Shown one piece after another: positions 11,148 through 21,198 of a stretch of DNA of 64,000 bases (position 1 is the stretch's first letter; each line of letters opens with the position of its first letter). Under the pieces are notes generated by a model. The model saw only the letters and a list, made by a program, of their open reading frames with translations, had not been told where the DNA came from and did no database searches. This stretch comes from Acanthococcus lagerstroemiae. Lineage: Eukaryota > Arthropoda > Insecta > Hemiptera > Eriococcidae. The stretch is taken from positions 64,533,722 through 64,597,721 of the forward strand of contig CM063112.1 in NCBI GenBank assembly GCA_031841125.1, written 5' to 3'. A program made the position numbers and the translations under genes.

Positions 11148-13995
11148 TTAGTCTACGTTATGAGTTTTTACCGACACCACAATAATGAGTTGGTTGTCTT
11201 GTAAGTATCCGTGTTTTTCCAACTCGGACAAGGTCACCGTTTTTGTGAAGCCGAATCCACGTGGATTTATATCCAGTGTAGGTCGCTGGAACGCTTGCTC
11301 GGAGCCGTTAGTCTTCATCACTGATTTAAGTCGCAAATTCGGATCCACCGGATGTATCATGCTCACAGTTATCTCTCCACTGAATGGCCATTTCAAAATG
11401 AAATCAAAATTGCCTTTCACTACGTGAATGAGAACACCCAGTGTGTTCTGCGTTTTATTGGAGAGCACAAGGCGCATACGGAATCTATTTACGGCAATAC
11501 ACAAGGCAAGAAGAGAATATAATATTTTAATACCGTTAAAGTAGAATAGCATTTCAGAAGCCAAGTTAATAAAACTGGATCTTTAATAATACTGCGTAAC
11601 ACATTGTGACATTTTTGATGCCCTGAAAAGCAAACAAATTTTCGAACATCAATTTTTCACGCTCATTCCGAATACGTTAGCCGATTCCTCTGTCATCGTC
11701 AATGTTTCCGTGAACAGCACTCAAAATGGCCAAAACAGCTATCTTAGGTGTTTTTCAGGCTCATTTCTAACCAATATACAAATCGGTTATTCGGTATCGA
11801 TGTAAAACATAAATTTATAAGAGTTAGTTTACTTTTCGGGGCATTTTTAGAGTTACACAGTGTAACTAAAACAAAAATAAAATATCATTATGATTTAGAT
11901 AACAAGAGTTTTAGGTTCCAGGTTGCCTATCATCTCAAATGAAAGGGCAAGAGACATAATGGTTATTATGTATTATTACCGGTAAAGTCGCGGCACCTAA
12001 TATTTCATCACCTGAAATACTGCTAAAATTCTGGTATCCAACAAATGTCCAGATCACAAATAATACCATCAATTTTGAGAGAGCTAACCTACTGACAATA
12101 ACCTACACAAGAAAATAGTACTGCGGCGAATGCTCCCGAATATTCGAGAGAAATGAAGAACGATAGACAAGGTTCGAGTAACTGCATGAAAGAGCGATAA
12201 CGAAGAACAATAAGGAAAATCGCCGATAACGCCAGGGTATACAAAGGCCGCTGGCCGTCGCCGTCCAATCTATTTTGAATGCGATAATCCGATAATTGTT
12301 TGCGAATTCAAAGCAATATTAACTACTGTGCTTAGTTGTGTTGTGTCGTGTGGAATAAACGTAAGTTATTCCGTTAATCGTGCGTTTCTGTGCGATATCA
12401 TCATCTCTTGAACTGACTAATAGGTCTACAACTGAATACCAGGACTTGAAGGGACTTTAAATTAGCATTAGTTGTACCGATTCATTGTCCCCTATAATGC
12501 TAAAGGTTTCAGTAACAAAATATCCTACAAATACTCACCTATATCCCAATTCAGATGTGTAAAAGGTCGGACTATACAATGCAAAGGTCGAATCTTTTTT
12601 CATTTCTTTAACCATTTCGTCGAACTTGCAAATTTTCCACAAAAGCAGGCCATTACTCATTTCAAGCGCGGCTGGTTTCGCGCAGTTGGTTTCGGTTAAA
12701 CACTTGTTCAGCTGAGTTGTAACATTATTCAACTGAATAGCGTATTCTTTAGTGCGCTGATCCAGCTCGGTCAATTTTTCATACACGTCGCTGTAAAAAC
12801 AATCAGCAATTCGTAACAAGTCTTTTACACAATACATACTTCATCGCACCAAACTGAAAAGCCAAATCATCGACTTACTTTAAGTAGAACGGCAGTTTTC
12901 CTTTGAAACACTCCATACTTTCGCCATTTTGGGTGCAACCTTCGTTATGCGGACAATGATTCTGACAGTTGCGAAATCCGTCATCTAATTTGTTGCATTC
13001 CATTAATAGGAGCTGAAAATATAAACATATTTGAGATCAGAAAACAAATATCCGACTTCGCACACTCTCAAAATAAAAACCTCCAGCTAACCTGAACGTG
13101 TTTCACGATACTTCCTTTGAAATGCGCCGATAGCTCCATGGGTACTGATGTTGTGAAATTGCATCCGACGCTTTTATAAGGACACTCGCAAGTCTCGCTG
13201 TCTTTGAGTTTGTCCTAACGAAACAAGAAGAATAATACGGGTGATTATGAAATTATAAATATTTTCTGCTAGTCGGCCTGTTGACCACATTTTTAATAAA
13301 CATTTGTGGTCGAATTCAGTTCGTTACGTCAATTCAAGTCTTACACAAATTTTTGAACAAATTCTACGTATAACGTCCCCATTTTAAATACGTACCTCAT
13401 ATCAGTTTCACTTCAAATCAATAGTTCTCATAATTCAGTTTTAAAGTGGTAATTCAGATGAATCACCCAACAAATAGCAAAAAATACAAACCTCTCTAAA
13501 TTTACAGATCTCGTAATGATCTTCGAAATCCGTGACTGGTACAGATGTAGAGCAACCGACATTAGGGCAAATGATCGAGATACCCGCGATCTCTCTTTTC
13601 GTATAATTATCGGGAAATATATCGTCGGCACCCAGATGGTTATTGTCAATGGGACATCTATTGTCGTGATCGCTGCAATTGAATATCGAAATTACAGGTA
13701 AATAGCTGTAATGGAAACTAATGAAGGCATGGTCAATGAGCACACATACGTCAACCACTTGGACAAGCATTTCTCACAAAATCGATGTCCGCAAATGGTA
13801 AGCACAGGATCTCGCAAATACATGAAACATATCGCGCATTCCAAACTTTCTTGAGCTGATATCAACGACTGGTTCATCATGATCGACAGATTCTGATAAA
13901 AATTAAAGGTTTATATGAATTACTTAGTCCAGACAATCTATGTAGAACTAAGAAGACTGACTCACCTCTTTTTTTCCTGATTGCGAAGAATCCAT
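11148..13995 (-). CDS. TRAF6: TNF receptor-associated factor 6 (RING-type E3 ligase), seven exons
   Basis: Predicted 399-residue ubiquitin ligase; TRAF6 makes K63-linked chains downstream of Toll/IL-1/TNF-type receptors in the cytoplasm. Coding exons read leftward: 13995-13966, 13892-13750, 13672-13492, 13214-13092, 13012-12879, 12790-12539, 11484-11148; all GT-AG with matching phases. The RING (C29, C32, C44, H46, C49, C52, C64, D67) is the C3HC3D type seen in TRAF6, split between exons 2 and 3. IFPDNYTKREI follows as in vertebrate TRAF6, then cysteine/histidine zinc fingers to about residue 200, a short coiled coil (204-245) and a MATH domain (250-390; GLLLWKI, WPFSGEI, NPRGFGF). At 399 residues it is shorter than human TRAF6 (522), mainly between RING and MATH. 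The chosen start gives MDSSQSGKKE; in-frame ATGs further upstream encode an unlikely hydrophobic leader. Confidence 0.92.
11485..12538. other. Last intron of TRAF6
   Basis: A 1,054-bp intron splitting the MATH domain between GYR and FRMRL. No second gene or transposon end recognised inside. The plus-strand frame at 11,748-11,942 is low complexity. Confidence 0.6.
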
Positions 13996-14797
13996 TAATG
14001 AAAAAATGAAATAATTCATGCGATGGACACTGGTTGAAACTTGAAAGATACTGCTAACTACGACACAACATAGGGAAATTAATCTACGGCAGGAATACGT
14101 AGAATCGAAAAACACAGCAGTACTGAAATTCAGGCTGAAGAACAAGTCATTTCTCCAGGGTCAGAACTTCTGAAAGATGAAGTGATGGTCAGGATGATCT
14201 TGAATTTCCTACTCCCGAGGTCTCGACGTTTCCACTTCCGAAGAAGTCGGAAACCTGCTGGAATGATGAATCAACAATCCAGATTTCTCGGATTTCTCCT
14301 TCATTCTCAGATTGTGATTATGTGATTATCTTAGACTGTATTGTAGAGTACAGAGGATGGAATGAACATGAACGAATAATATTCCTATTCCGACTTCCCT
14401 TTCCCTTCCCAAAAAGATTGAACAGCGAAGTAACTGACATCTGGCGGATGTTTTTGAAACTTTATTAATATTATCAATTTATTATCAAATCATTATCATT
14501 ATCAACATTCTACACTCTACACGAACGTGTGAAACGGCCCGTAAAGAGAAAGGCCCGATGCTAGCGCGCCACTGGTCTGGAAAGTCAAAAATTCCATACC
14601 TACTGATAAAACGAATAAATTTCATTGGCCGAATTCAAAACCGCAACAATGAACTTGATAACGTATTATTTGAATATTTTTGAGGAAGCTGAAGGGAATC
14701 AAAGAATTACCACGGAAGTTCGCAGTTATTACCCTGGTATACTTGCAAAGATTTTCAGTGAATTTTCTATCTCATTGGTTACCTTTCCGTCACGGTA
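13996..14797. promoter_or_regulatory. Divergent intergenic region, TRAF6 / RanGAP1
   Basis: The two start codons point away from each other across 802 bp, so both promoters must lie here or within first untranslated exons. I see no convincing TATA box. The region includes an AT-rich segment with repeated TTATCA/ATTATCA words at 14,465-14,510. Confidence 0.5.
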
Positions 14798-17700
14798 ATG
14801 GCCGACGTTGAACATCAACTATCAGCTTTAACCAGTAAACTGCAGAACTACCATGTGGATGATCAAGGACTCAGCTTTCTTGGCAAATCGCTGAAACTTA
14901 ACAGTGAAAAAGATGGTCAGTACTTATAGCCTTGTAGGTGTTTTTTATTTGCGATATTGTAGTTCTCCATTAACTATCGTAATGTATGATCTCAGCCGAA
15001 GTAGTTACCGAAGAGATTGATAAATGTGAGAATCTGGTATATCTGAATTTGGATGGAAATACGGTGGGTATCGACGCTGCTAAACGAATCGCCCAAAGTT
15101 TGAGTAAACATGGAGAGTTCAAGCGGGCTATTTGGAAAAATATGTTCACCGGGCGAACTAAGGAAGAAATACCGCCGGCACTGGTTCGTGTTTTTCCTAG
15201 ACAGTCTTTTTGACCTGCAGTATTCAACATTCATACGATGTTTCTCGATTTATAGACTCATTTAGGATCGGGCGTTATCAATGCAAAAGCAAATTTAGTC
15301 GAATTAGACTTGAGTGATAATGCATTTGGACCAATAGGCGTTGAAGGATTGTCCAATTTGATTCAGAGTTCGAGTTTCCATTCGTTGCAAGAATTGAGGC
15401 TAAATAACAATGGATTGGGAATTACTGGTGGCAAGGTAATACGTAAAATAAGTCTCTTCTGTAATCTAATTCTCGAAATTATTATAACATTGAACGCATA
15501 ATTTTGTTTCTAGTTATTGTCCAAAGCGCTGCAAACCTGTTATGAATCAAGTGGTAAGAAGTTTGCCCTGCGTGTTTTCCAAGCCGGCAGAAATCGATTG
15601 GAGAATTCCGGAGCTGAAGCCTTAGCTAGGGTTTTCAAAGTACGCGTTATTTTTGTTTTCTCTCGCTTGCGTTGACTAGATTTTGCGATCTGATTCGATG
15701 AATTCATTTGCAGATTATCGGCACTCTCGTAGAGGTATCAATGCCACAAAATGGGATTTACGCCTCTGGTATCACCGCACTCAGCGAAGCTTTCAGGAGT
15801 AATCCACACTTGAAGATACTGAACTTGAACGATAATACCGTTGGAAAGAAGGGCGCAGCTGCGTTAGCTAAAGCATTACCCAGCCTGCAAAATCTAGAAA
15901 CGTTAAATTTGGGCGATTGCTTGCTGAAGACCAGCGGTGCTGTGTTTATTGCTAAAGCTCTGGCTTCGAAACACTCGTACCTGCAAGTAAGAACTCGAGG
16001 ACTTCACAAACATTCGGCTTACAAATCGAGTTTTAATTGTATCGTAGTCACATTTTTTTCTTCTTGAACTTGTTTCAGACTTTGATTTTAGAACATAACG
16101 AAATTAATTTAGATGGTGGTATGGAAGTTGTGAGAGCGATGCAAGATAAGTCTTCTCTTGTGGTACTGAATCTGAACGGTAATAATTTTGGTGTCGACGG
16201 AATCGAAAAAATCAAAGATAAGTTAAAAGCCAACGAACGTCCTGATGCCATACAGTCATTTAGGTAAATTGATTTGCGCATGAAAAAATAATATGTACTG
16301 TTAATGTTAGCTCATGCGAATGAACGCGAAAGTTTCAAAATTTTTACAGCGAAGATGAAGGTAGTGAGGAAGAAAACGGAGAAAACAGTGATGGTGACGA
16401 CGAAAATAGTCAAAACGAGACGTCGGAATGCTGCAGTAGTGACGAAGATAGTAATGCGCGAGATGTAACCGAGAAATTGGATGACATAGCGTTATCGAAG
16501 GTCGGTAATTTAACGTTTTGAAAACGAAGTCATTTTGAAAGTATTTTATTAGGAATATTGCTGAAGGTATTTTGAAACCGAAAAGCAAACTAATTGTACC
16601 CTTTCTTATTGAAATAGACAACAGTTGCCGAATTCCTCGGTGTTCCCAGCAGCAGCAATTTCACGAATCTCGGAACCAATAAATTTGAGCTTTTAGTCAA
16701 TTATATCGAGGTATGTTTCGATCGCACGTTCATTTCTCTCATCGTAAATTACTTTTTAGTAACTACGGGTTGTCTTGGCATTTTGCAGACATCTGAAGAA
16801 GAAGACTTCCTCAAGAACACTTTAACCGTGTTGTTGACTGTTTCAAATCTCAGCGAAAATAATCAGAAAAATGTGAAAACTGAAGCGATTTCTTGCTCTT
16901 TACAACTGTATAAATATTTATTTGACTGGGCGACCAAGCATGATAAATTATCGTTAGTCACCAACGCAATACTCGTTCAGCTTCGATTAATAAAGGTAGG
17001 TTTCATGTAATCATGTTTTTAGGCAATTCTACTGGACTTCGTGGCCTAGTGCCTACGTCGACACTCACTCCAATCATACTGGCTGTAGCATAACTCCCAA
17101 CTGTTCTCGTTTTCGGGATAGAAGGCAGAGTCAGCCATTAGACCCCTACGTAGAACAGGCAAAAAGACAGAAACACACAAGTGGACAAATGAAGGGACAG
17201 GATTTACCGATCCAGAGTACAGGCAGCTCTGGAGAAAACAATGAGATCAAAAGTCTATCTGTCTTCGGATCCATGTTTGTCTGACATGAAAACAGTGACA
17301 TAATGGATGTCGAGTATAGAGTCGAAGCGATCTAGACTCACGGTTTCGTTCCCGATGGGAACGATCTGCCAGCCCGTCTGTCTCAAAAAATGGCTGTATC
17401 TTGGGGTTACAAATGCGCCCTTGTAATCTTTCTGGGAGCAACCTACTCAATGTTTACTTTTCCCGATGAAAGCGCTGAAGGTTTGCAGGCCAAGTTTTAG
17501 TATGTTGAATAGGGTTTCAACATAAATTAGGCGGAATTTCGCCGAGTGGTAGCTCTTAATTAGTATGTCACGACGTGTCGCCGACCTCGAAAAATGGAGG
17601 GAGCCAATTTCTTTTGTTTTCTTGTCGTCGCAAACCAGCCGTCTAGCTATAAAAATCTTTATTACCTTATGTAGTCGCACGAGTTTTTTTTTAAATGGAT

Positions 17701-17913
17701 GTATATATATTTTTTCCCCTTCATTTTTATCAGGCCGAGGAAAAGAACGCGCTTATCGATTGCCAAGCAAATGCGTGCGTTTATGTACTACGGTTAGCAA
17801 TGAAAGAAGAAAATGTTATTCCCAAGTCGAGCTGCGAAATGATCAGCATGTTTCTGGAAAAACGGAAACCATGTCCCGTCAATGCATCCGGTGATGTGTC
17901 AACGTTAACTTGA
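14798..17913 (+). CDS. RANGAP1: Ran GTPase-activating protein 1, ten exons
   Basis: Predicted 566-residue activator of Ran GTP hydrolysis, which sets the RanGTP gradient for nuclear transport. Coding exons: 14798-14915, 14996-15183, 15256-15435, 15514-15639, 15714-15986, 16079-16263, 16350-16500, 16618-16710, 16789-16995, 17734-17913; all GT-AG and in phase. The N-terminal leucine-rich repeats cover about residues 40-350 with the family landmarks [33 protein letters not shown] and NLNDNTVG. An acidic region (about 357-395) follows, as in animal RanGAPs, then the C-terminal SUMO-target domain. IKAE at residues 506-509, encoded across the last intron, fits the psi-K-x-E SUMO consensus at the position of human LKSE. 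Length is close to human (587). Confidence 0.95.
16996..17733. other. Last intron of RanGAP1 with possible SINE-like insert
   Basis: The 738-bp intron is much longer than the other nine in this gene (about 70-120 bp). From about 17,030 it contains a less AT-rich segment with TGGCCTAGTGCC, similar to a tRNA A box, and GTTCTCGTTTTC, a poor B-box match 65 bases on. It ends before a T-rich stretch at 17,685. A decayed tRNA-derived SINE is possible but unproven. Confidence 0.3.
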
Positions 17914-18240
17914 GCTCGTTTTTTTTTTGCATATCGTTCCTGCATCGTGCACGTTTTGTATTATTGTCGTATTTCTCCGACTTGCTTTTTGGATTTCGTG
18001 GTTACCCGGCGTGTAACTAGCTCGGACCATTCGATACTGTACCCGAAAACCTGGCGCGTTATACGAAGCTTCTCATACGGTTGTTACATACGTTGGTCAA
18101 CATAAAAATATACTTTATTTACAAAGTCCTCTCTCGATTATCCCGGCCGCGAGGATCGTACGTTTAACGAGCTTCCTTAAAAATAACGAACAGTAACCAG
18201 TACCCACAATAGGTGATATAACAGTACAGTGAATTCGCTG
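17914..18240. other. Convergent 3' regions of RanGAP1 and PRMT
   Basis: Only 327 bp separate the two stop codons. CATAAAAATA at 18,101-18,110 (plus) and GTAAATAAAGT read on the minus strand at about 18,112-18,122 could serve as polyadenylation signals, so the two transcripts probably overlap or abut. Confidence 0.45.
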
Positions 18241-19434
18241 CTAACGAAGAACAAACTGAGACGTGAAGTGGTACGCGGCCGTTCTACCGGAAACATTCAC
18301 GTTGATCTTGAAAGCGAGGTCCCGAAAGTTGTATTTATACGGTTCCAAAGAAAATGTGCCGACAATTTCATCTTCCTTCTGTAGTTCGAGAATATCTCTT
18401 AAAGGGAAAATAGTCTGCCTCCAGTGAGTTAATTGAGTGTTTGGAGAAGTACTCAAGATGACTTTTTTATGACATTTAGAAAACACAGCATCGAAATATG
18501 TGAAAAAACCGGTGACACGACAATCACGGTTGACTGTCAGTTTGTACTTTGTAGAGAACGCGAAATTTGGCTTGGCAGTATACAAATCCATTTCATTTAA
18601 TGAAAAATAATCGGATGGTATCTGTAAACAAACCAAAATTCAACGTTTCATTAATTATTACCAGCCCCTATCCAGTCGGTGTAATTTCAAAACACATCTG
18701 AACTAATAAAATTACCCGGTCAGAGCGAACATAATCTAGGGATGCCTCTTCGTACGAAATTCTTTGTAACTCACTCATATCGAACCCGTATACGTACGAC
18801 CAACGATCTATTCTGGCAGTTTTTTCCAAGTCGTCGATAGCTCCGAGGTACAACTGAACCTTGTCCGGAAACATTAGACCTTTCGGTTTCAACCATTTGT
18901 CGCGGGCGTACAACACAGTCGCCAGCATAGATTCGTGATACAAACATAGGCCCATCCATTCGGATACGATTATATCGACTTTCTCTATTCCATTTGGTAA
19001 TTCGGTAATTTCTTCCACTTTAGAGTTGATGATAACGACATTATCGAAATTATTTGCGCGAACCACTTTTTCAGCGTGAATGGCTATATCCGAAGCATCT
19101 ACTCCTATGACCAATTTCGCTTCGGCAGAGGCTGCAAATAATGATAAAATACCGAGACCGCAGCCCACATCCATGACGATTTTATCCTACAGTAGAAACC
19201 AACAGCTATTAGGAATAATCTCGAATCTACGAAAACGCAAGGATGAAATAAACGAAGTTGTACTTGAAATAAGTGTTTGTTCATCTCGATCGCTCGTTTG
19301 TATGCCATAGTCCGAGCATAATCTTTTATCATGTTTTCGTGGGCGTCTAGTTGACTGTATGCTTCGAAATAGTAGCCTTTCGCTTCGTCCAGAATACGCC
19401 GGTAGACATCGGATTCTGGTTTCTTTTTCGCCAT
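18241..19434 (-). CDS. Type I protein arginine methyltransferase, PRMT1-like, three exons
   Basis: Predicted 340-residue SAM-dependent arginine methyltransferase. Exons read leftward: 19434-19264, 19186-18716, 18621-18241; GT-AG, all phase 0. All landmarks of a working enzyme are visible: YFEAY (residues 22-26), SAM motif I VMDVGCGLGIL (61-71), the double-E loop with E133 and E142 in SEWMGLCLYHESM, and the THW loop at 279-281. It is nearest to PRMT1/PRMT8 (LYARDKWL, FSKCHKK, STSPNTQLTHWRQT) but diverges from the near-invariant PRMT1: CGLG replaces SGTG in motif I and the FGIHEEML segment reads LDAHENMI. This suggests a lineage-specific paralogue rather than the main PRMT1; substrates cannot be inferred. 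Confidence 0.88.
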
Positions 19435-19867
19435 TTCGAGCTACTACAAGAGTGATAGTTCAAATTAATATTATCAAACTCGCTACATTGTCAGTATCAT
19501 GGAGTAGGAAATCGCAGATACGAGGTAAGACGTAGCGGATTTAGCCAAAAACACTGAATTTAAAAACATCGTAAGTCCGGCAGAACATTGTTTACGGAGG
19601 ATGTAGAAGCACGAAATACTAGTTCGACTATTTTACTACAGTCTACCATACAGTAAATACTAATTCACTTCTCACTTGTTTTGAATGTTTGTTACGTTCA
19701 AGTAATTCTGGAACAGTATTTAAGAAAATCGAAGACAAACTAGGCAACTTACTACATGAGCTACATAATCTTGAAATCTTGAATAGCGGTAAATTTAATT
19801 AGCAGTAAATTAGTGCTCAACTGATAAGTTATATCCTCAGTAAACAAACACCTCCCTCCATCGCCAT
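19435..19867. other. Upstream region of the PRMT gene
   Basis: Probable promoter and 5' untranslated DNA of the minus-strand PRMT gene. No coding signal or repeat recognised. Confidence 0.4.
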
Positions 19868-19878
19868 TAGTGGACGTA

Positions 19879-20047
19879 GGGCTCTATAGTTTCACCTGGG
19901 TATACTAAGCCACCATTTTGGTTCATACTGCGCCCGTCGATGCCGAATTGACTACGCGTTACGCTCCGCATAGTCGGATTCGGCATCCACGGGCGCAGTA
20001 TGAACCAAAATGGCGGCTTAGTATACCCAGGTGAAACTATAGAGCCC
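19879..20047. mobile_element. Near-perfect palindromic foldback element, 169 bp (hairpin H2)
   Basis: Arms of about 70 bases run from GGGCTCTATAGTTTCACCTG to its reverse complement with only a few mismatches. A 9-bp direct repeat TAGTGGACG flanks it (19,868-19,876 and 20,048-20,056), consistent with a target-site duplication. The centre carries the same core as H1 and H3, here in the opposite orientation. The insertion sits at the tip of the element end at 20,051. Confidence 0.85.
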
Positions 20048-20050
20048 TAG

Positions 20051-20121
20051 TGGACGCTATTCAGCAAAAGAGAACCAACTAGCGAAATCCGAAATCCGCT
20101 TTTTAAGAACACGTGATTCGA
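20051..20121 (+). mobile_element. End fragment of the TGGACGCTGTTCAGC TIR family, copy 2
   Basis: Begins TGGACGCTATTCAGCAAAAG and ends ACACGTGATTCGAA; near-identical to the minus-strand copy at 6,793-6,857 apart from an 8-base duplication (AAATCCG). The other terminus is not visible nearby. Confidence 0.6.
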
Positions 20122-20167
20122 AATTCAAAAGCCATGTTAGAGGTTAGAGCTGCTAACTTCATGTGAT

Positions 20168-20504
20168 CAGGGATGAGAAAAAAGCTAAAGCCGAAAGCCG
20201 AACCATTCTTGCCTTAGGGTCAGAAGTTGAAAGCTGAAAGCTTAATGATGAAACGTCAATAGCATAATCCAAATCTTTATATTTTCCACTTTTTCGATTT
20301 TTTTTTCCAGTTTTACAGTAATTTTCAAATAGCTGAAAGCCAATAGCTAAAAGCCAAAAGCCGAACGATTTATCCCTCGAGGTCAAAAGTTGAAAGCCGG
20401 AAGCTGTATTGTGAAAAGTCAAAAGTGAAATCAGAAGCCAATAGAGTTCCTTCTGGAAGCTAAATCCAAAAGCGAAATCTTTATATACGGCTTTCACATC
20501 CCTG
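20168..20504. mobile_element. hAT-like miniature element with internal AAAGC repeats
   Basis: Starts CAGGGATG and ends CATCCCTG, the terminal pattern of many hAT elements. Flanks CATGTGAT and CATGATAT agree at 6 of 8 positions, as a decayed 8-bp target duplication would. The interior is mostly a degenerate array of AAAGC(C/T)GAAAGC words. No transposase. Confidence 0.6.
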
Positions 20505-20553
20505 CATGATATGTGATTACAATCGTCCGCCATTTTGACGCGGATGTCGAATT

Positions 20554-20645
20554 CAGGGATGGCAAACGAAACGTAACGAAATAACGATTGATTTTTGTCT
20601 AAAATATTGAAACGAAAAAAACAAAACGTTTCGTTTGCCATCCCT
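20554..20645. mobile_element. Miniature TIR element, CAGGGATGGCAAACGAAACG family, copy 1
   Basis: 92 bp with about 20-bp inverted ends (CAGGGATGGCAAACGAAACG versus CGTTTCGTTTGCCATCCCT). The interior contains GATTTTTGTCTAAAATATTG, shared with the second copy at 20,800. Confidence 0.7.
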
Positions 20646-20799
20646 AGTTTTCTGATTTGTGATTTTTAGGATCGGCTACTAGTAGCCGAGCCTATTGCAA
20701 CCACTTTCTAGGGTCGGGTACTAGTAGCGGAGCCTACTGTAATCGAAATTTTCATTTCTTTTCCCGGGTGAGTTGAGTCAGGGTGAGCTCAGTGAATAG

Positions 20800-20919
20800 C
20801 AGGGACGGCAAACAAACGAAACGAAATAACGAAGTTACGAAAAATAACGACTGATTTTTATCAAAAATATTGAAACGAAATAACGAAACGGAAAAAAACG
20901 GTTTCGTTTGCCATCCCTG
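20800..20919. mobile_element. Miniature TIR element, same family, copy 2
   Basis: 120 bp with the same inverted ends, one end carrying a small insertion (CAGGGACGGCAAACAAACGA). It shares the middle ATATTGAAACGAAA segment with copy 1 about 250 bp upstream. Between them lies a 45-base near-repeat with the word CTACTAGTAGC (20,674-20,735). Confidence 0.7.
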
Positions 20920-20980
20920 ACTAGTGACTAGTAGGCAAATGAACACTACTACGGTGCCCAGCGCCACGACAGCGCCCATA

Positions 20981-21141
20981 GAGCACTATAAAGAGGAGTA
21001 TACTGGACCGCCATTTTGATTTCCACTCCGCCCGTGGATGTTGAATCCGACTATGCACAGCGTGCCGCGTAGTCAATTAGGCATCAACGGGTGGAGTAGA
21101 AATCAAAATGGCGGTCCAGTATACTCGTGTTTATAGTGCTC
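20981..21141. mobile_element. Palindromic foldback element, 161 bp (hairpin H3)
   Basis: Arms from GAGCACTATAAA and ACCGCCATTTTGATTTC pair with the mirrored right half. The core reads GAATCCGACTATGCACAGCG then TGCCGCGTAGTCAATTAGGC, matching H1 and the reverse complement of H2. H2 and H3 also share arm segments around GCCATTTTG and the CGCCCG next to the core. Confidence 0.8.
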
Positions 21142-21198
21142 TAACGGCGTCTAGCGTCCAAGATTACTAGAATACAAGCAGGTTGTCTCGATTATCGG

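Noticed and set aside
13948..14145. In-frame N-terminal extension of TRAF6 with a hydrophobic leader
   Set aside because: The extension is not typical of TRAF6; the MDSSQSGKKE start just before the exon boundary fits better.
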